From: Paragonimus westermani | Lineage: Eukaryota > Platyhelminthes > Trematoda > Plagiorchiida > Troglotrematidae | Reading direction: 5' to 3' | Length of the DNA stretch: 64,000 bases | NCBI GenBank assembly: GCA_008508345.1 | Contig: QNGE01000847.1 | Span: 1 to 64,000, forward strand | Shown: piece by piece, positions 35,920 through 45,834 of the stretch | Numbering within the stretch: the stretch's first letter is position 1 | Layout of the letters: the number at the start of each line of letters is the position of its first letter | The notes under the pieces: generated by a model | The model's input: only the letters and a program-made list of their open reading frames with translations | Told to the model about the DNA's origin: nothing | The model's database searches: none | Program-made: the position numbers and the translations under genes

Positions 35920-36338
35920 TGCTTATGGCTGTCTACGTCCCCCAGCCTTTGGTCTAGGACCCAGTGCGCCCCGGGCACGTCACAACGGAAAAGAATAGTA
36001 ACCTCACCTTCCTCAAGTTCACTTGATGTAACGTCCAGCAAGCGCGCCCAATTACTGGCTTCTCTCTGGATGGAATAGATGGGTCTCATGGGCAAGTGCT
36101 CAACGGAGTAAACGTTATCGTTGATGCCGGTCTCACCTCTATCGAAGGACCTTAGATTCAACTTGGCGCCCATGAAATATGTTGCTTTAGTTCCATTGAT
36201 CGTTGTAATGGATAAAGCCGAAGTGGTACCCGAGATACCTAGATGATCTAGAAAGTTCTTCTTTACTAGGGTGGTGGCTGACCCGTTATTCATAAACGCG
36301 TAGGCAGCAAAGGTTCCAGAGGGAACCACCACTTGCAC
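35916..36338 (-). pseudogene. BEL/Pao copy 1 protease
   Basis: A 140-codon frame. The active-site stretch reads AFMNNGSATTLVKKNF; BEL/Pao proteases have D-[DNT]-G-S here, so the catalytic Asp is Asn. The flap-like region with LSITTINGTKATYFMG and the end block WVLDQRLGD follow as in the family. The four bases at its 5' end overlap the RT frame. Confidence 0.8.
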
Positions 36339-36359
36339 CGGGATGACACCTAAGCGAGC

Positions 36360-37655
36360 CTACTTGCCTGAACAACTGGCTGCACTGCAAGAGCCTTGAT
36401 GCACTGAAGTAGCCGCCCCAGGGCCATAATACTTCAAGTGAAGCAATACATTGTGCCAACCAATACATCCATCTATGGTGCACCTCAACCTACGCTCCAA
36501 GTGGATAGCTGCGTGGGAGAGCTTAAAGCAGATAAAACATCCGCCTTTTCGTCGTACGGTGTCCCGTCTCTGTTCGACGTTCATTGAACGGAATTCAGAA
36601 CTGCGTTCCAGCTCATGAATCTGTTTACACAAGAGACAGCTATCTGCAGATGGCGGTAAATACTGCTTAGTTACTGAGTGAGTTGAGGCCCTCGCCTGTC
36701 TGCTGGTATCTCTTGGTGTGTTCAACTTGTTTGAGCCATCCGTCGCAGCGGATTTGGTGATTTTGTGGTCACCGTCGTAGGCAACATGGCCAAACCTACT
36801 ACGAGCAATTCGAGCACTCTGTGAAATAAACTCGCAAAGTTGTTCAAAAGTAGGCTTCTGACCAAACGCCAGTGAACGGTCCACGACCTCTGCCCATTTG
36901 TATTGCATGTTAACTGGCAGCGATTTAACAATTTTCTACAAGTTGGTTACAGAGTTCAGATCAGAGAGATAGTTCATTTGGGTTAAGGCTATCTCACAGC
37001 TCTGCATCTTTATTGATAACTTAGAAAGAGCATCTGCTGTATTGTGTACAATCCTTCCCGCAGGCAACAACCCACCAATGATGGAACGAGCAATATGGTA
37101 CGACTGCCCGTACAAATCACTCAGTATTTCGCGCTCTCGGCGATAGGAGAAGGTTGGTGGAAGAATGACGCAATCCTCAATCCTTCTCTGGCACGACATC
37201 TACAATAACAAGTACAGCAGCCGTTGACCGTCATCTGATACCTTCCTTTCGACATGACACACAAATTGTCGAACGAACTTCCAGTAGTGTATGGGGTTAC
37301 CATCAAACGAGCATAACTCAACCTTGGGAAAGTCAGGACTAGCGGCTGCTGACAGGAGAGAATAAGACGGATGGACTGGGATGGGTTGCTCATCGAGCTG
37401 TACTGGCCTCAATTCTGGAGCCAGCCTTACGTTCTCGTTCTCTAAATACTGCTTCACTTTAGCATCACGATCAACTGAATGCTCTTGCTCGAGGTCAACG
37501 TCAGCATGAGCATCCTCGTCTTCAGCTTGGTCAGGCAACAACCTAGCCTTCTCAACTTCCATTCTCGCCTGGGCCAGCTTACGCTCTAATGTGGCCTCCA
37601 CTGTGATTCCTCGTCCCTTAATCTCAGCCAGCAACAACGTAGATTTAGGCCACAA
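36360..37655 (-). pseudogene. BEL/Pao copy 1 Gag
   Basis: 37655-37200 is rich in charged helices (AQARMEVEKARLLPDQAEDE) and contains LCSFDGNPIHYWKFVRQF, the conserved F-x-G-[DN]-P-x-x-[YF]-W block of BEL/Pao Gag. 37199-36936 continues in another frame. 36908-36360 ends in a double zinc knuckle: GGCFICFKLSHAAIHLERR, where the fourth ligand Cys is His-Leu, and CTIDGCIGWHNVLLH. Gag normally forms the particle and binds RNA; frameshifts make this copy non-functional. Confidence 0.78.
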
Positions 37656-37827
37656 ACTCTTTAGAATGCGTGTGGATCTACGGCTATGACTTGAGCCAGA
37701 AAGTGAAACAGCATCTACAGAACAGCGGACTTACCTGTCACATCCGGACACTTCCTTGGGTTCCATGGGGTCGGAATTTCTTGGTGTCAGCAAATTCCAA
37801 GCTTCGTCAGATTGAGTACTGTGAAGA

Positions 37828-38049
37828 TTCACGTCTGATCGTTGGGTTACGCGTAGCCCAAAAAACAGATCCCCAAAATGAGAACAAAATTGGATCCAAC
37901 AATTTCTGCGGTAATATTAACGAAATGCATCAATATTTATGAAAGGCAAGCCCCAATCGTTCGCGACGATAGTCTCGCTCGGCAAAATTACTAGCTTCTC
38001 AACAGGACCAACAAGTTCAAGGGTGAACCGACACACCAGCAGACCGGGA
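37828..38049 (+). repeat. LTR-like repeat L, left part
   Basis: About 216-222 bp matching 32000-32220 in the same orientation, including GATCGTTGRGTTACGCG at the left and CCAGCAGACC at the right. It lies 173 bp outside the start of BEL/Pao Gag, where a 5' LTR end would be. The half present in other copies right of CCAGCAGACC is missing. Confidence 0.7.
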
Positions 38050-38236
38050 GTGCACTTCCTTTCGTACACGAAAAACTGGAAAACTCTGATGGAATGAATG
38101 TGACCTGAAGTTTTAGTAAAATGGTACAAGTGATCTTTCCAAGTGAGATCTGAAAAACATCATATATCATAACATGGGACGTAAAAGTGTTTAAATGTTC
38201 CATTATCGGTAAATAACCTCCGTATGTTGAAGCAGC

Positions 38237-40203
38237 ATGGCGGTGAACGATAAGAGCACGTTCAGAAGGATATTCAAGAGGAAGTACCGAAAGTTCGAAG
38301 AGTATGTTGAAGACTTGTGCAGATATCAACGGGAAACTTGTAAAAGCTTTTTCAATAACACTTCGCAGAGAGCTGCAAGTGCCAAGAAACAGAGGAATAG
38401 ACCTGCGGCCAGGCTACCCGTATGGAAGTGAGGTGTACAAATGCGTACACTGTTCACGGCAAACGAAGCCCTCCAAACAGTAACGTTTACTTAATCAATT
38501 ATCACGGTAAATTGTAGTTTTGCAGATTACAGATGTCAGGCCTCCTGGGTCATCCATTATTGCACCGATGGATATCAAATCGGGAAGGCAAACTTGGTGC
38601 ACTCACACGACTTTCAGGTTGGTAAACCGAACATTCATCTTAGGAACAGACGTCTGGCTGTTGATGCTGAACTGCATGTATGTGGAATGATGAGCCATTT
38701 TAAGAGTGCCCGTGAAATGAGGACGTACGTGAACCGTAAGTATGGGATTAGAATGCGTCTGCACGATTTATGTAATCTACCTTCGAGGCACAGAAAATTG
38801 GATGATTGCAACGAAATTATGCACTTGCGAGATTTACTGAAAGTGGAAGGTATCTATAGGTTTCTACTCCCGGACAAAGTGTTAAGGTTCGTCATGTTTG
38901 CACCGAAAGCATGGGGATGTCATTCTGGGAGATGCAACTCATCAGCTAAATTATGGCGGCTTTATACTATGGCATGCTATGTTGGTAGACGTAACTGGAG
39001 TTGGGGTGACGTTTTTTACGCACTTATGCCGAACGAAACCACTGCCAGTTATAGGATAGTTCTCGAAAACCTGCTTAAAATGATGCCCTGTATATCTGTT
39101 GTTCGCACCTTCATTGTTGACCTTTAAGCAGCACAGATGAAGGCAATAGATGAAGTCTTTCCGCATTGTGTTATAGTATTCTGCCGTTTTCATTTACTAC
39201 ATGATGTGTCTCGGCGTTTCCGCCAGTTGGTTGGCATATGCGATTATCAGAAGAACCGTATTTACCAGTGGACCCGTAATATGGTGTTCACTGGGAGCAC
39301 GGGTCAATCTAACAGTTTGCTGCAGGCTGTAAAGTCTGTCAGTACTGAGGCATACTAGTAACTTTAGAGTACTTGGCTGCCTTATAAAGAGGGTTGGGCC
39401 TCTCATAAACTTAAGTCCGCGGTTTTGTTCGGTAATCATACCACCAACCGTGTTGAGAACGAAAACAAGCACATCAAATATGCTGTGTCCGAACGATCCA
39501 GTGTGTATGCATTATTATTATTGCACTGTTCAATCCCAGGTAGGGAGGTTGTTCAGATTAGCGGTCGAGCGTCGTTTGACAAAATATGGCCGGATAAAAT
39601 AGTGGATAACACCAGCGAATGGTATGAATCCTTCTCTTTTGCCCCCGAAGGGGTTAGAAGAAAACGGGTTCCGTTGGTCAGAAAAAGCTTGGTAGTCAAC
39701 TCAAATATCCCTACATGCAGCATCTTCCCCACAACGCATGCCCGAAGGTGTGCTACTCAAACGCCGTCCATCGGTAAGACTGCATGCATGTCTGATGAGT
39801 TAAGCTTTATGCCCGCTGCCTTACTAGAACCGCCGTTTGTATCTAACACGCGCAGGAAGTGTAAACTTGAAAGTCGTGTGATTGACCATGATATGCTGTA
39901 AATTGACGTCATCGGTGATCCCATAGAGACAGCTCGTATCAGACGAGTTGCTAAGGTTCCGCTAAAGCAGTTCAAAACAAGAGTCAGGAAAACTTTTGAA
40001 AAGCAGCGTGCCTACAAGTCTGCAGACAGCAACGTTTGCCAGATTTGCTTCCAAAAGGAGGATCCCGTGGACCTGGACAACGAAACCGTGCACTGAGTTC
40101 AGTACAGTCAGTGTTCCGGTTGGTACCACCACTACTGTGCCAACTACCGCGAGTCTGAACTCGTCTACACTTGCGTAGACCGCGAAAACGTGGAGAACAC
40201 GTG
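38237..40203 (+). pseudogene. Mutator-like (MULE) transposase with zinc regions
   Basis: ATG at 38237. Basic N terminus, then a FLYWCH/WRKY-like zinc region: YKCVHCSRQTK (about 38420), a likely 46-bp intron (38480-38525), YRCQASW and HSHDF (about 38528-38615). The MULE core follows: GDATHQLNY with the first catalytic Asp (38931), LMPNETTASYRIVL, RTFIVDL with the second Asp (39119), CRFHLLHDV (39182) and TTNRVENENKHIK with the catalytic Glu (39455). The tail (40035-40190) has CQIC and CSGWYHHYC, a PHD-like finger with one Cys changed to Tyr. Lesions: a shift near 38410, a pair of compensating shifts around the first Asp (about 38910 and in the T run at 39010), a TAA at 39125, a shift near 39380, TAA at 39899 and TGA at 40093. 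No terminal inverted repeats were found. Confidence 0.8.
38480..38525 (+). other. Probable 46-bp intron in the MULE gene
   Basis: Starts GTAACG, ends TTTTGCAG. Removing it joins the two halves of the zinc region in phase (a split His codon) and removes a TAA. Very short introns are known in flatworm genes. Confidence 0.55.
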
Positions 40204-40325
40204 ACCATCTGGCAGGATTATGAAGAGACGGCGCTCTCAAGCGTCATGTGAAAGAACCCACGGCCCCATTCAGGGCCACACATGACATGGTTTCACGAGC
40301 TATGCTCATGTTTTTATTTTGCAGT

Positions 40326-40505
40326 GGTTATTGCCGTTGGTCAATTGAGGTTCACTGAGTCTTCCTTCAGTGGTTCCTCTGTGGGTAGACCAGACCGTTG
40401 GCAGTGTGCGTCTATTTTCAAACCGATTTGCATTGCCTACTGCCGTTAGTCAAGTGAGGTTCACTGAGTCTTCATTCAGTGGCCCCTCTGTGGGTATACC
40501 AGACT
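40326..40505 (+). repeat. Two 68-bp direct repeats, 112-bp spacing
   Basis: Unit 1 (about 40328-40397) and unit 2 (about 40438-40505) share TTCACTGAGTCTTC, TTCAGTGG and CCTCTGTGGGTA in order. Unit 2 occurs again at about 41858-41925 because of the larger duplication. 40204-40325 shows no gene. Confidence 0.7.
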
Positions 40506-40860
40506 ATGTATATATACACATACGCGAATACTTATATCTATATATATATGTACATAGCATTATTACAGATACATATATATCATTCTTAAATAGATACAAA
40601 TGTGTGTGTGTAAAACGTGATATATACATATATCACGTTGTATATATTTTTGTGCACATGCATCTACACGTGCATATATATATGTTTATGTATAGATATA
40701 CACGTGTTCATCTATATGTATACAAATATACAAAAAGATATACAAATATATGTATATAAGTATATATATACTTATACATACATATTCATTAATATGCACA
40801 TTTGTTTGCACACACCTACGTATATATACATACTAGTGTGTACACTTATATGTGCATATA
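40505..40860. repeat. TA/CA-rich microsatellite
   Basis: Imperfect (TA)n, (CA)n and TATATGTA runs over about 350 bp, repeated at 41925-42320 in copy B. Copy B contains a single N (42209) with an exact 37-bp direct repeat on its two sides. Confidence 0.92.
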
Positions 40861-41404
40861 ATTGTATTTCTTTGTGCTTTTCTCCAACCCCTCTGAGATA
40901 GTCCATTGCCCAATGAGAAAATTGCACGTCAAGGTCAGTCGGTGGATTATGTANCACCTCAAGGTCAGTCGGTGCATTATTAGTCCATACCAATTTGAGT
41001 CTCGCGGGTACGCAAGGAAATGCGCTTGCCAGCAGACCAGGACATGAATGGCCACTCGCACCGCGGACATTTAATGACAAATTAGTTCAATAAAACGAAA
41101 TGGGGTGGGTGAGGTGGTGTGAACAAGCGTCAGGTCAGTGGGAAAAATGGGGAATGCAAAAGATGGGAACGAATTTTTTAGTTCGTGGATCAACAAATTT
41201 ACAACTGCTACAGGTGATTTATCCCACTTTGCGCTCAGTTTATGCAGTATTTAACTGATTTAATCCGCGGCCGTGTCAACTGAGTCGTTTTGTTATCGCC
41301 GACAGTCATCAAATCGTTCGAAGGAATTAAGGATGCATTAACCACTGCCGTTATTTTGCACCACATCAACTCAGCCGCGGAAATAAGTACAGCTGCCCTG
41401 ACAA

Positions 41405-41800
41405 CACAATTAGGGATGAATTAGGGAAAATCCCAGATTTCGTCTAATGGACCAATCCGGAGACCATTTAGGGATTTGTTAGGGATTTGTTAGGGATTTG
41501 GGGCAAAATCCCTAGAGAATCCCTAATATGTGTAGCGTAGAAATTTCCTGATTGGTCTATTCGCGTGCCCTAAATCACCCCTAAATTAACCCGAGTTTGC
41601 CCACAATGAACCCTAAATTGCCCTGAATTTACCCAATTTTACCCTAAATTAACCCGATTTCACCCTAATTTGCCCCCAATTTAACCCAATTTAACCCTAA
41701 ATTAACCCGAATTTGCCCTAAATTATTCCCAATTTTACCATAAAATAACCCGATTTCACCCCAACCCCAACCCAATGTCACTCCTAAATTCACCAAATTT
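41405..41800. repeat. Telomere-like, helically phased minisatellite
   Basis: 41410-41495 carries five TTAGGG motifs, three in a perfect 11-bp spacing (TTAGGGATTTG). From 41511 the motif is inverted: blocks such as CCCTAAATTA, ACCCGATTTC, ACCCAATTTA follow each other every 10-11 bp to about 41770. Copy B repeats it at 42840-43230. The A/T tracts recur once per helical turn, which is known to bend DNA. Function is unknown. Confidence 0.8.
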
Positions 41801-41810
41801 CACCGAATTA

Positions 41811-43240
41811 CAGACCGTTGGCAGTGTGCGTCTATTTTCAAACCGATTTGCATTGCCTACTGCCGTTAGTCAAGTGAGGTTCACTGAGTCTTCATTCAGT
41901 GGCCCCTCTGTGGGTATACCAGACTATGTATATATACACATACGCGAATACTTATATCTATATATATATGTACATAGCATTATTACAGATACATATATAT
42001 CATTCTTAAATAGATACAAATGTGTGTGTGTAAAACGTGATATATACATATATCACGTTGTATATATTTTTGTGCACATGCATCTACACGTGCATATATA
42101 TATGTTTATGTATAGATATACACGTGTTCATCTATATGTATACAAATATACAAAAAGATATACAAATATATGTATATAAGTATATATATACACTTATATA
42201 TACATATTNTGTATATAAGTATATATATACACTTATATATACATATTCATTAATATACACATTTGCTTGCACACACATACGTATATATACATACTCGTGT
42301 GTACACTTATATGTGCATATAATTGTATTTATTTGTGCTTTTCTCCAACCCCTCTGGGATAGCCCATTGCCCAATGAGAAAATTGCACCTCAAGGTCAGT
42401 CGGTGCATTATTAGTCCATACCAATTTGAGTCTCGCGGGTACGCAAGGAAATGCGCTTGCCAGCAGACCAGGACATGAATGGCCACTCGCACCGCGGACA
42501 TTTAATGACAAATTAGTTCAATAAAACGAAATGGGGTGGGTGAGGTGGTGTGAACAAGCGTCAGGTCAGTGGGAAAAATGGGGAATGCAAAAGATGGGAA
42601 CGAATTTTTTAGTTCGTGGATCAACAAATTTACAACTGCTACAGGTGATTTATCCCACTTTGCGCTCAGTTTATGCAGTATTTAACTGATTTAATCCGCG
42701 GCCGTGTCAACTGAGTCGTTTTGTTATCGCCGACAGTCATCAAATCGTTCGAAGGAATTAAGGATGCATTAACCACTGCCGTTATTTTGCACCACATCAA
42801 CTCAGCCGCGGAAATAAGTACAGCTGCCCTGACAACACAATTAGGGATGAATTAGGGAAAATCCCAGATTTCGTCTAATGGACCAATCCGGAGACCATTT
42901 AGGGATTTGTTAGGGATTTGTTAGGGATTTGGGGCAAAATCCCTAGAGAATCCCTAATATGTGTAGCGTAGAAATTTCCTGATTGGTCTATTCGCGTGCC
43001 CTAAATCACCCCTAAATTAACCCGAGTTTGCCCACAATGAACCCTAAATTGCCCTGAATTTACCCAATTTTACCCTAAATTAACCCGATTTCACCCTAAT
43101 TTGCCCCCAATTTAACCCAATTTAACCCTAAATTAACCCGAATTTGCCCTAAATTATTCCCAATTTTACCATAAAATAACCCGATTTCACCCCAACCCCA
43201 ACCCAATGTCACTCCTAAATTCACCAAATTTCACCGAATT
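41811..43240 (+). repeat. 1.42-kb tandem duplication, copy B
   Basis: Second copy, starting at CAGACCGTTGG immediately after copy A. It includes LTR-like repeat L at 42470-42634. The clustered differences from copy A, and the single-N joints in each, suggest either a real recent duplication or two alleles placed in series by the assembler. Confidence 0.95.
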
Positions 43241-43570
43241 CCCCTCTAATTTACCCCGATTTAACCCCGAATATAACCCATAACCGTGTAATCCACCGGG
43301 AACCTACCACATAACACTCAAAGTAAAACATAGCAGGAATGAACAGGGAAAATATACTGGAGTGACTGAAAAGAAACACAATGGAATGTTCTCGTAGACA
43401 ATTCATCGACCCCCACGAGGTTCCGTTTGCTGGAGAATAAGAAAGGTATGCATTGAACGAAGGACTTCCAAATAATGGCAAAGCAGATCATGAACAAACT
43501 ACAGCCCACATCAATGGTAAACTACATTCAAATGAACAGTGAAAGGGATCGCTTATTGAATTGTTCACGT

Positions 43571-43807
43571 AGCAAGTGATAGAACAATTGACTAAGGCCT
43601 AGGGTGTGCGCAACTGAACGCGGTTGAAAATCAAACTCAGGTTGAAACGCATGACACACCGACAGACAGCACGTAGTTTCACAGGTCAGTGTTCATTAAT
43701 ATCCCATTCATGTCACACTTATTGGTTCCAAACCTGTCCTCATAGCAAGTGATAGAACAATTGATCAAAACCTAGGGTGTGCACAACTGAACGCGGTTGA
43801 AAATCAA
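43571..43807 (+). repeat. Direct repeat pair of 64 bp, 173 bp apart
   Basis: 43571-43634 and 43744-43807 share AGCAAGTGATAGAACAATTG, CCTAGGGTGTG and AACTGAACGCGGTTG in order with a few changes. Nothing else is recognised in 43241-44151. Confidence 0.85.
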
Positions 43808-44151
43808 TTTCATATTTCGTTCGATGCCTACTTTACCTCTTCTTGGTAGTATTCTTATTCGGAACTTCCCTCCACGGTCACAGGCATCATAAAACCAACA
43901 CCGCATCCACTTTTGCAACTCATTTCGCCCGGTTTCTGTGTCCATCTCCTGGGATAGGACTGATTCTACTTTCGACGTATATTGAATTACTTTTACACTG
44001 CACTAAACTTCTATTACGCGTCATTTCCACGGCTAGCTGGGATCCAATGGTCTCCCTCATGCAACGGCGAAGCAGTAGCCTTGCAGACGGGGCACTCATG
44101 AATTTCAGATGATCCCTCTAACAGCGTTCGAAACATCACTGGTATACTTAC

Positions 44152-44432
44152 CACAATTCCCCGAAATGTTTGTCTCTGAAGATTGTCTTCCAGCTCACGG
44201 TAGCAGCTGCAGTGTTCACGGGTAGAGCATGTGCGCGGATTTCACGAACAGCCTGACCCTGAACATCCAAATCGGGGAATAGTCGACGTTGCTGGAGACG
44301 TTCCTTCAAAATGGCCATATCCTTCAGTAATTCCTGCAGCATTTGCATAATCGTTGATAGTTGTGAGGAAACAGTAGCGTCATTTAATGGTGAAGATGTT
44401 GCCAGAGGTGCCACGGATGAACTTGTGGACGG
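44152..44432 (-). CDS. Candidate host exon, coiled coil, partial
   Basis: An open frame ending at a strong 5' splice site (GTG then GTAAGTAT at 44151-44144). Upstream, a pyrimidine-rich stretch leads to TTGCCACAG, a good 3' splice site whose AG is at 44434-44433. Between them are 281 bases coding about 94 residues: a Ser/Thr/Pro-rich start, a helix with LSTIMQMLQELLKDMAILK that has heptad spacing, and a mixed tail. No known domain. The phase at its start agrees with the donor of the candidate exon 45487-45741. It could also be a chance ORF. Confidence 0.35.
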
Positions 44433-45486
44433 CTGTGGCAACCCTTGCGGTGACGTGGGATTGAGAGGACAAATGATTGGAGAAAAGAGTCAAAAAGTGG
44501 ACGGGAAGATGAGGTGGGGACGGCTGATCGAGGCCGGCTTGGAGTGATCGCTGGACCAGGCGCCACGGTAAGAGAGCTGGAACGGTGGGGCGTGGGATGC
44601 CCAGAGAGGAAGCAACGGGACTGCGGGAAAGGATGACTGAAACGCCTTGAATAGAAGGCGCGAGTTTTTGGAACGTCTGCTTTCCCGGAGAGCCACCTGC
44701 CTCCAAGACGAACGCCGGATACCGTGCTGTTGTGGCACCAGTAGCACGCACGGGCGAACAGCTATCGGAGTCCTCGGATGATGACTGCGACAGAAGCTTC
44801 GTAGGAAGCTTGCTGTTAACCAGTCGGATTGAAAGGTACATCGACATTACCTGTCTCTTTGACTCCGTCTTCCTATACGCACAGTTACATTGGACAAATC
44901 CATATCGGATGTGACCTCTGCCTTATTTGCATAACGACGTGCTTGCAAGTAGTCGTCTAGAAACACAAAACATACTTGTGAAATCATTACCTGTTGTGCT
45001 GATTATTCTCACTGATATCTTTGCGGAGTCAGGCGGGGAAACCTAATGGTCCCGCACAGCTGTGGTAAACTGAAGAGAGGGGCGTTTCGGCCACGATGCT
45101 ACGCCGCCCTCTATCCACGTGGAACTGAGCACTGCGCAGCAAGGTTCACCATCCTCCAGAAAAGTGACGACGCTGTACACCTGAAGTCGAAGTTCATTAA
45201 CAGTTGCGGGTGACACGTGATAGATGGAACAAAATGTGTTATATGTTGTAAGTCTCGAGAGGAACTGTATTTATCTACAAACGACGTTATTTACAGGAGT
45301 GTAAAATGGGTATGTACATATAAAGTGAATGAAACGGGAAGGACAAACCTTTGGTATCAGTGTGAGACGCACTTGCTGTTAAAGTATCTGATGATAAATC
45401 TTTGACGATGTACATATGCGATTAGTGAGAGGAGAAACTGTGGGTAAAGAGAGATTTAGAAGCGTGGTAAAGAGGCGGTAACTCAC

Positions 45487-45741
45487 AGTGCAATCTTCAG
45501 AATTAGGGTTAAGTATGTCGAGAACTATGCAGAGAACATCATTAATAAGAGCCATATTGTTCGGAGGAGTGGTTTTAAACGAAACGGAACCCTTCATCAA
45601 CATTGCGCATCCAGGTACAGTAGGACAACTGATGGGTGTACCAACACCATAATGAACGACTTCGACAAGAGCATCAGCAGATCTTTCTAATGAACGTTTG
45701 CACAGTTGTCTCACTGGACGCGTCGGCCCGTTAAGCATAGA
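45487..45741 (-). CDS. Candidate host exon, partial, unknown function
   Basis: A minus-strand frame of about 85 codons that ends at GTGAGT (45486-45481), a consensus donor, in phase 0. Its translation is of mixed, protein-like composition (for example VVHYGVGTPISCPTVPGC and MALINDVLCIVLDIL) with no domain I recognise. The acceptor is unclear; CGTTCATTAG at about 45690 is one option. It lies 1.05 kb upstream of the other candidate exon on the same strand. Confidence 0.3.
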
Positions 45742-45834
45742 TTTCAATCACCATCTCTGCCTGACCATACAGTTTACGATAAGTTGATACAAATACGTGC
45801 ATTAATTGTTTCATAAGTCATAAGGAGTAACACT

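Larger units (their letters stand above)
32509..37655 (-). mobile_element. BEL/Pao LTR retrotransposon copy 1, full domain order, inactive
   Basis: Gag (37655-36360), protease (36338-35916), RT (35919-34645), RNase H (34632-34074) and integrase (33841-32509) lie in order on the minus strand, covering essentially the whole coding region. Frames are interrupted by about eight shifts or stops. Directly repeated 216-bp segments lie outside both ends (32006-32220 and 37834-38049) and may be LTR remnants. Confidence 0.88.
40391..41810 (+). repeat. 1.42-kb tandem duplication, copy A
   Basis: Matches 41811-43240 nearly base for base; the largest cluster of differences is at 40790-40960. In order it holds a TA-rich microsatellite (40505-40860), a short segment with a single N (40954) flanked by a 26-bp direct repeat, the right part of LTR-like repeat L (41029-41203), 200 bp of unique sequence and the CCCTAA/TTAGGG minisatellite. 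The ORFs over the microsatellite encode only Tyr/Ile-rich repeats and are not genes. Confidence 0.95.

Noticed and set aside
40370..40901. Plus ORFs of 94-134 codons over the microsatellite
   Set aside because: They translate TA/CA repeats into Tyr-Ile-His runs; low complexity, duplicated with the tandem copy.
41405..41800. Interstitial telomere
   Set aside because: TTAGGG/CCCTAA units are not contiguous; they are spaced by A/T tracts at 10-11 bp, so this is a distinct minisatellite.
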